Shown: positions 58,934 to 64,000 of the stretch, in pieces
Numbering within the stretch: the stretch's first letter is position 1
How the letters are laid out: each line of letters starts with the position of its first letter
DNA from: Ancylobacter sp. SL191
GTDB lineage: Bacteria; Pseudomonadota; Alphaproteobacteria; Rhizobiales; Xanthobacteraceae
Assembly (NCBI RefSeq): GCF_026625645.1
Contig: NZ_CP113056.1
Coordinates: forward strand, 1,740,501 to 1,804,500
DNA length: 64,000 nucleotides
Reading direction: 5' to 3'
Position numbers and translations under genes: made by a program
Notes under the pieces: model-generated
The model's input: only the letters and a program-made list of their open reading frames with translations
Databases searched by the model: none
Told to the model about the DNA's origin: nothing

Positions 58934-59824
58934 TCACGCGTCGGGGGCGACCTGGTGGTTGGCGAGCAGCTCGAGCGCCTTCACCAGCGCCGAGTGATCC
59001 CACGCCGCGCCGCCATTGGCCGCGCAGGCGCTGAACAGCTGCTGCGCCAGCGCCGTCGAGGGCAGCGACATCTGCATCTGCCGCGCGCCGTTCAGCGCGA
59101 GGTTCAGATCCTTCTGGTGCAGCTCGATGCGGAAGCCCGGATTGAAGGTGCGCTTGATCATGCGCTCGCCATGCACTTCCAGGATGCGCGAATTGGCAAA
59201 ACCGCCCATCAGCGCCTGGCGCACCTTGGCCGGGTCGGCACCGGCCTTCGAGGCGAAGAGCAGCGCCTCGCCCACGGCGAGGATGTTCAGCGCGACGATG
59301 ATCTGGTTGGCCACCTTGGTGGTCTGGCCGTCGCCATTGCCGCCGACGAGGGTGATGTTCTTGCCCATCTTCTCGAACAGCGGCTTCACCGTCTCGAAGG
59401 CGCCCTCGGGGCCGCCGACCATGATGGTGAGCGAGGCGGCCTTGGCGCCGACCTCGCCGCCGGAGACCGGCGCATCGAGATAGTCGCAGCCGAGATCGTT
59501 GATCTTCTTGGCGAATTCCTTGGTCTCGACCGGCGCGATCGAGCTCATATCGACCACGATCTTGCCCGGCGTCAGCCCCGCCGCGATGCCGTTCTCGCCG
59601 AACAAGGCGGCCGCCACATGCGGGGTGTCCGGCACCATGGTGATGATGATATCGGCGTGCCTGGCGACTTCCGTGCCGGTCGCGCAGGCGACGCCGCCCT
59701 TGCCGGTCAGCTCCGCCGGAACCGGCTTGATGTCGTAGAGATACAGCTCATGGCCCGCATCGATCAGGTGCCCCGCCATCGGCGCGCCCATGATGCCGAG
59801 ACCGACAAATCCAACCTTCGCCAT
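58934..59824 (-). CDS. glxR: Tartronate semialdehyde reductase GlxR
   Basis: This 296-residue beta-hydroxyacid dehydrogenase reduces tartronate semialdehyde to D-glycerate. Motifs are the NAD site VGFVGLGIMGAPMAG (4-18), the substrate site LDAPVSGGEVGA and the catalytic lysine in GQTTKVANQ. It is third in the gcl-hyi-glxR operon, 44 bases after hyi, and ends at a strong palindrome. Confidence 0.94.
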   Translation of the reverse strand: MAKVGFVGLGIMGAPMAGHLIDAGHELYLYDIKPVPAELTGKGGVACATGTEVARHADIIITMVPDTPHVAAALFGENGIAAGLTPGKIVVDMSSIAPVETKEFAKKINDLGCDYLDAPVSGGEVGAKAASLTIMVGGPEGAFETVKPLFEKMGKNITLVGGNGDGQTTKVANQIIVALNILAVGEALLFASKAGADPAKVRQALMGGFANSRILEVHGERMIKRTFNPGFRIELHQKDLNLALNGARQMQMSLPSTALAQQLFSACAANGGAAWDHSALVKALELLANHQVAPDA

Positions 59825-59868
59825 CTCAGATGTCCTCGTTTCCTAGACTATGTTGTTGACCGCGCCGC

Positions 59869-60654
59869 TCACGCCGTCGGGGCGAGAGCCTTGATCCAGC
59901 CGAGGCCGGCGGCGGTGTCGCCCTTCGGCTTGTACTCGCACCCGACCCAGCCGGCGTAGCCGATGGCGTCGAGGTGGCGGAACAGGAATGCGTAATTGAT
60001 CTCGCCCGTGCCCGGCTCGAAGCGGCCCGGATTGTCGGCGAGCTGGATATGCGCGATCTGCGGCAGGTTCGCCTCGATGGTCCGGGCGAGATCGCCTTCC
60101 ATGATCTGCATGTGGTAGATGTCGTACTGGATGAACAGGTTGTCCGAGCCGACCTCGTCGATGATCGCCTTCGCCTGCTTCGTGTAGTTCAGGAAGAAGC
60201 CGGGAATGTCGCGGGTGTTGATCGGCTCGATCAGCAGCTTGAGACCGGCGTCCTTGATCTTCGGCGCGGCATACTTGAGATTTTCGACAAAGGTCTTGTG
60301 CAGGACATCCCGCTCGACGCCCGCCGGAGCGATGCCGGCGAGGATGTTGACCTGCGGCGAGCCCAGGGCGGTCGCGTAGGTGATCGCCTTGTCGACGCCG
60401 GCGCGGAATTCGTCGACGCGGTCGGGCAGAATGGCAATGCCGCGCTCGCCGGCGCCCCAATTGCCGGCCGGCAGGTTGTGCAGCACCTGCTGCAGGCCAT
60501 TGGCCTTCAGCCTGGCGACCAGTTCCTCGACCGGGAAATCATAGGGGAAGAGGTACTCGACGCCGGTGAAGCCGGCGGCGGCGGCCTTCTCGAACCGGTC
60601 GAGGAAGGGCACCTCGTTGAACAGCATGGTGAGATTGGCGGCAAAACGGGGCAT
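59869..60654 (-). CDS. hyi: Hydroxypyruvate isomerase Hyi
   Basis: This 261-residue TIM-barrel isomerase interconverts hydroxypyruvate and tartronate semialdehyde. MPRFAANLTMLFNE, GVEYLFPYDF, LIEPINTRDIPGFFL (metal glutamate) and QYDIYHMQIMEGDL are family signatures. ATG 60654 is preferred because AGGAGCGG lies just upstream; ATG 60678 is weaker. Confidence 0.94.
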   Translation of the reverse strand: MPRFAANLTMLFNEVPFLDRFEKAAAAGFTGVEYLFPYDFPVEELVARLKANGLQQVLHNLPAGNWGAGERGIAILPDRVDEFRAGVDKAITYATALGSPQVNILAGIAPAGVERDVLHKTFVENLKYAAPKIKDAGLKLLIEPINTRDIPGFFLNYTKQAKAIIDEVGSDNLFIQYDIYHMQIMEGDLARTIEANLPQIAHIQLADNPGRFEPGTGEINYAFLFRHLDAIGYAGWVGCEYKPKGDTAAGLGWIKALAPTA

Positions 60655-60779
60655 GAACCGCTCCTGGGCAGGGATCACGAAAACGGGGCTGATGGCCGGG
60701 CGGACCGGCTGACACAGCTATGGACGCAGCCTGCAGCGTTTGCATGAAACCGCGTCCGCGCGAAAGCCAGACGACGACA

Positions 60780-60816
60780 GCGCCCCTTCCGCACCGCCCT
60801 GCGGGGGGAGGGGCGC
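60780..60816 (-). other. Intercistronic hairpin between gcl and hyi
   Basis: GCGCCCC (60780-60786) pairs with GGGGCGC (60810-60816), with an inner CCGC/GCGG stem. It lies 6 bases behind the gcl stop on the minus strand and lacks a T tract, so it may stabilise mRNA or reduce read-through. Confidence 0.45.
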
Positions 60817-60822
60817 AGCGCG

Positions 60823-62589
60823 TCAGGCGTTTTCCTTGGTGCTCTCGAGCGGCAGGTCGAGGACTTCCTCGAACTCGTTCACCGCGTCGATCTCGGTGCC
60901 CATGGCGATGTTGGTCACGCGCTCGAGGATGAACTCCATGACCACCGGCACCTGATGCTCCTGCATCAGCGCCCTGGCGCGGGTGAAGGCATCCTTGAAC
61001 TCGTTGGGCGAGGAGACACGCACCGCCTTGCAGCCGAGGCCCTCGGCGACCGCGACATGGTCGACGCCATAGCCGGCATTCTCGTCGGCATTGATGTTGT
61101 CGAAGGCCAGTGAGACCTCGAAGTCCATGTTGAAGCCGCGCTGGGCCTGACGGATCAGGCCGAGATAGGAGTTGTTCACGACGACATGGATGTAGGGCAG
61201 CTTGTGCTGGGCGCCGACGGCGAGCTCCTCGATGAGGAACTGGAAGTCGTAATCGCCGGACAGCGCAACGATTTCCGCGTCCGGGTCAGCCGCGCGCACG
61301 CCGAGCGCGGCGGGGAGGGTCCAGCCGAGCGGGCCGGCCTGGCCGCAATTGATCCAGTTGCGCGGCTCGTAGACGTGCAGCATTTGCGCGCCTGCAATCT
61401 GGCTGAGGCCGATGGTCGAGACGTAGCGCGTGTGACGGCCGAACGCCTCGTTCATCTCCTCATAGACGCGCTGCGGCTTCAGCGGCACGTTGTCGAAATG
61501 CGTCTTGCGCAGCATGGTCTTCTTGCGGCCGAGGCATTCGGCGGCCCAGGCTGAGCGGTCCTTGAGCGTGCCGGCCGCCTTGTATTCCTTGGCGACCTCG
61601 AGGAAGAGGTCGAGCGCCGCGCCGGCATCCGAGACGATGCCGAGATCCGGGCCGAAGACGCGGCCGATCTGGGTCGGCTCGATGTCGACATGGATGAACT
61701 TGCGGCCCTTGGTGTAGACGTCGACCGAGCCGGTGTGACGGTTGGCCCAGCGGTTGCCGATGCCGAACACGAAGTCCGAGGCCAGCATGTTCGCATTGCC
61801 GTAGCGGTGCGAGGTCTGCAGGCCGCACATGCCGGCCATCAGGTCGTGATCGTCGGGAATGGTGCCCCAGCCCATCAGGGTGGGGATGACCGGAATGCCC
61901 GTCAGCTCGGCGAATTCAACCAGCTTGTCCGAGGCGTCGGCGTTGATGATGCCGCCGCCGGAGACGATGAGCGGGCGCTCCGCCTCGTTCAGCATGGCGA
62001 TGGCCTTCTCGGCCTGCTTGCGCGTCGCCTTGGGCTTGTAGACCTCGAGCGGGGAATAGGTGTCCTCGTCGAACTCGATCTCGGCGAGCTGGACGTCGAT
62101 CGGCAGGTCGATCAGCACCGGGCCGGGACGGCCGGAACGCATGACGTGGAAGGCCTGCTGGAACACCATCGGCACCAGCGCCGGCTCGCGGACCATGACG
62201 GCCCACTTGGCGACCGGCTTGGCGATCGACTCGATGTCGACGGCCTGAAAGTCTTCCTTGTAGAGGCGGGCGCGGGGCGCCTGGCCGGTGATGCACAGGA
62301 TCGGGATCGAATCGGCGGAGGCCGAATAGAGGCCGGTGATCATGTCGGTGCCGGCGGGGCCGGAGGTGCCGATGCACACGCCGATATTGCCCGCCTTGGC
62401 GCGGGTATAGCCCTCGGCCATGTGCGAGGCGGCCTCGACGTGGCGGGCGAGGATGTGGCGCGTCTTACCGTGCGCGCGCATGGCGGAATAGAACGGGTTG
62501 ATCGCGGCACCCGGAACACCGAAGGCGGTCGTCACGCCTTCCTTTTCGAGAATGCGGATCGCTGCATCGACGGCACGCATCTTGGCCAT
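60823..62589 (-). CDS. gcl: Glyoxylate carboligase Gcl
   Basis: This 588-residue thiamine diphosphate enzyme joins two glyoxylates to tartronate semialdehyde and CO2. The N-terminus [18 protein letters not shown], the PYR-domain [14 protein letters not shown] (without the usual catalytic glutamate, as in Gcl), [15 protein letters not shown] and the ThDP-binding [14 protein letters not shown] are diagnostic. ATG 62589 has AGGAGGAAG upstream. It heads gcl-hyi-glxR and is divergent from an IclR regulator. Confidence 0.96.
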   Translation of the reverse strand: MAKMRAVDAAIRILEKEGVTTAFGVPGAAINPFYSAMRAHGKTRHILARHVEAASHMAEGYTRAKAGNIGVCIGTSGPAGTDMITGLYSASADSIPILCITGQAPRARLYKEDFQAVDIESIAKPVAKWAVMVREPALVPMVFQQAFHVMRSGRPGPVLIDLPIDVQLAEIEFDEDTYSPLEVYKPKATRKQAEKAIAMLNEAERPLIVSGGGIINADASDKLVEFAELTGIPVIPTLMGWGTIPDDHDLMAGMCGLQTSHRYGNANMLASDFVFGIGNRWANRHTGSVDVYTKGRKFIHVDIEPTQIGRVFGPDLGIVSDAGAALDLFLEVAKEYKAAGTLKDRSAWAAECLGRKKTMLRKTHFDNVPLKPQRVYEEMNEAFGRHTRYVSTIGLSQIAGAQMLHVYEPRNWINCGQAGPLGWTLPAALGVRAADPDAEIVALSGDYDFQFLIEELAVGAQHKLPYIHVVVNNSYLGLIRQAQRGFNMDFEVSLAFDNINADENAGYGVDHVAVAEGLGCKAVRVSSPNEFKDAFTRARALMQEHQVPVVMEFILERVTNIAMGTEIDAVNEFEEVLDLPLESTKENA

Positions 62590-62947
62590 GGCACTTCCTC
62601 CTGTCGTCGTCAGCCAACCGGCATCGCCCCGCTCTGCGCAGGGCCGGCGGTGCCCGGCCGGCCGTCTCGACTGTTCAAAATCTCCGGTTTCGGCGGCCGC
62701 AGGGCAGGCGAGCGGCGCGAGGGCCATGCTGCGGAGCGGCAGGATTCTTTCCGCGGTGCGGAATGAATTTCCGAAATCGCGCAAAACATGCCACGCCCCT
62801 CTCATTTCCGCAATACGGGATATATTTCTGATTTGCGAAAAAGCGGCGGATGCGCCTTTATGATAGGGCGAGCCCGTTCGGCGCCGGTGGCATAAGGCCG
62901 GTGAGCCGCCGCCCGCCCGCCAGCCGCGCCCAGGAGATCACGCCGCG
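62590..62947. promoter_or_regulatory. Divergent control region between gcl and the IclR regulator
   Basis: Three similar 11-base motifs lie here: ATTTCCGAAAT (62767-62777, a perfect palindrome), ATTTCCGCAAT (62804-62814) and ATTTGCGAAAA (62831-62841). TTCCG-CAATA-CGGGA (62806-62820) is an imperfect inverted repeat. These are candidate IclR-family operator sites. Confidence 0.5.
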
Positions 62948-63757
62948 ATGACCGATGCCGTCTCGACCACACGCCGCCGCGGACGGCCGCCCACCGGCGA
63001 GGCCGGGGGCGAGGTGCAGTCGCTCGACCGGGCCATTGCGCTGCTCGAAGTCCTTGCTTTGTCTGATGGATTGTCGCTGAGCGAGGTGGCCCGCGCCGCC
63101 GAGCTGCCGACCTCCACGGTGCATCGCCTGCTCACCACGCTGGAGCGGCGGGGGCTGGTGGGGCATGACGCGGCGACCGGGCACTGGGTCGTCGGCGTCG
63201 GGCTCTTCCGTATCGGCTCGGCCTACTTACGCATCCGCAAGCTGCCGGAAATCGGCCGCGTGCTGCTGCGCGAGCTCTCCCACGGGGTGAACGAGACGGT
63301 GAATCTTTCCCTGATCGACGGGGAACATCTGGTGTGCGTGGCGCAGGTGGAGAGCCACGCGGCGGTGCGCGCCTTCTTCCGGATCGGCGGTTTTCTGCCC
63401 ATTCACGCCTCGGGCGGGGGCAAGGCGATTCTGGCCGCGATGAACCCGGAAGCGCGCCGCGCCTGGTTAGGGGGCGACCAGCTGCCGCGCTACACCGAAC
63501 ACACCCATGTGAGCCGGCGCGCGCTGCAGTCGGACCTCGCCATCATCGCCGAGCGCGGCTTTTCCATTGACGATGAAGAACATACGCCGGGCATGCGCTG
63601 CGTGGCGGCGGCGGTGCTGGATGAATGGCGCGAGCCGGTCGGGGCGATCTCGATCTCGGCCCCGACGGTGCGGATGCCGCCCGAGCGCATCGCCGATCTC
63701 GGCGGACAGGTGAAGGAAGCCGCACGCCGGCTCACCGCCCGCTATTCCGGGAGCTAA
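62948..63757 (+). CDS. IclR-family transcriptional regulator of the glyoxylate operon
   Basis: This 269-residue regulator has a winged HTH (about 22-85, with LSLSEVARAAELPTSTVHRLLTTLERRGLV) and an IclR effector domain (GVNETVNLSLIDGEHLVCV, IHASGGGKAILAAM, PGMRCVAAAVLDE). Its position divergent from gcl and its AllR/GclR-like class suggest control of glyoxylate use, with glyoxylate or allantoin as possible effectors. That is inference from context. Confidence 0.87.
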   Translation: MTDAVSTTRRRGRPPTGEAGGEVQSLDRAIALLEVLALSDGLSLSEVARAAELPTSTVHRLLTTLERRGLVGHDAATGHWVVGVGLFRIGSAYLRIRKLPEIGRVLLRELSHGVNETVNLSLIDGEHLVCVAQVESHAAVRAFFRIGGFLPIHASGGGKAILAAMNPEARRAWLGGDQLPRYTEHTHVSRRALQSDLAIIAERGFSIDDEEHTPGMRCVAAAVLDEWREPVGAISISAPTVRMPPERIADLGGQVKEAARRLTARYSGS

Positions 63758-63799
63758 CCGGCGGGTCGGTCGCGGGACGGCTCGGGCGGTCTCGCCCGT

Positions 63800-63819
63800 A
63801 GAGGTGTAAAAATACCTCT
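63800..63819. other. Small hairpin in the gap after the IclR gene
   Basis: AGAGGTGT pairs with ATACCTCT around AAAA (one G-T pair). It lies 42 bases after the stop and lacks a T tract on either strand, so any terminator function would be weak. Confidence 0.3.
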
Positions 63820-63918
63820 TCGATGAATTGTGGCGGTGCGTGGCACGCCCCTGCCGGTCGCCGACGCGCCCGGCTTTCTTGCATTTTTGCCTATGAGCGG
63901 ACACACCGGCCTGACTGG

Positions 63919-63999
63919 TCACGACTGGCCGGTCAGTGCAGTCAGATGGACGATCAGGCCGACGAGTGCAGTGAGGCCGACCGACGTGAGCCTCGCCGA
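63919..63999 (-). CDS. Possible 3' end of a membrane protein gene entering from the right
   Basis: Read on the minus strand, 26 codons end in TGA at 63919-63921. They encode a hydrophobic run (LTSVGLTALVGLIVHLTALT) typical of a C-terminal transmembrane helix. The 5' part would lie outside the window. The same DNA is repeat copy B, so the frame may be fortuitous. Confidence 0.25.
   Translation of the reverse strand, partial: SARLTSVGLTALVGLIVHLTALTGQS
63931..63980 (+). repeat. Dispersed repeat copy B, right edge of window
   Basis: This is an ungapped match, 41 of 50 bases, to the minus strand of 23061-23110 inside dgcB. Shared blocks include GGTCAGTGCAGTC, ATGGACGATCAG and AGTGCAGTGAGG. Confidence 0.7.
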
Positions 64000-64000
64000 G

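Overview
The window is about 64 kb of a high-GC chromosome from an alphaproteobacterium, most probably of the order Hyphomicrobiales (Rhizobiales). A Xanthobacteraceae-like genus would fit, but I cannot fix the genus from sequence alone. The lineage evidence is the cpoB-tilS-ftsH-glmM run, a serC-type leader RNA before serC, the choXWV choline transporter, sarcosine oxidase genes in the order soxBDAG, and GC-rich palindromic intergenic repeats. Almost all coding capacity is assigned. I saw no rRNA or tRNA gene, CRISPR array, transposase or phage gene.

Layout. 0-7.5 kb: the end of cpoB, then tilS, ftsH, a methyltransferase and a purine permease set between ftsH and glmM, then glmM. 7.6-15.2 kb: choline uptake (choXWV, minus strand) divergent from a betI/betB reading frame and betA. 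15.3-19.2 kb: envelope glycolipid genes (GT2 transferase, PAP2 phosphatase, a small LAB_N membrane protein, a GT39 ArnT-like transferase). 19.3-25.3 kb: dgcA-dgcB-etfA-etfB. 25.4-34 kb: a YoaK-type membrane protein, a GlxA/AraC regulator, gbcA-gbcB, a DUF4394 protein divergent from an ECF sigma/anti-sigma pair, and a second GlxA/AraC regulator. 34-41 kb: soxB-soxD-soxA-soxG-sdaA. 41-54 kb: serC-serA, eda, puuE, an MliC-like inhibitor, a K+-channel-like protein, a GNAT enzyme, an EamA exporter, a VOC dioxygenase, purA and an envelope protein. 54-64 kb: sucCD, a FAH/ketopantoate-reductase-like pair, the glyoxylate operon gcl-hyi-glxR and its divergent IclR regulator.

The core of the window is a nearly complete route from choline to central metabolism. 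ChoXWV imports choline, BetA and BetB oxidise it to glycine betaine, GbcAB gives dimethylglycine, DgcAB with EtfAB gives sarcosine, SoxBDAG gives glycine and methylene-tetrahydrofolate, and SdaA takes serine to pyruvate. Only glyA (glycine to serine) is missing locally. Two GlxA-type AraC regulators sit inside the island, and similar TGCGACA repeats lie at similar distances upstream of gbcA and soxB.

The most unusual features are these. The BetI repressor and BetB dehydrogenase are encoded by one uninterrupted reading frame joined by an Ala/Pro-rich linker. A roughly 50-bp dispersed repeat occurs in frame inside dgcB and again at the right edge of the window. Two matching GntR-type palindromes precede a 42-codon small ORF and the FAH/reductase operon. 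A composite palindromic element lies between choX and choW.
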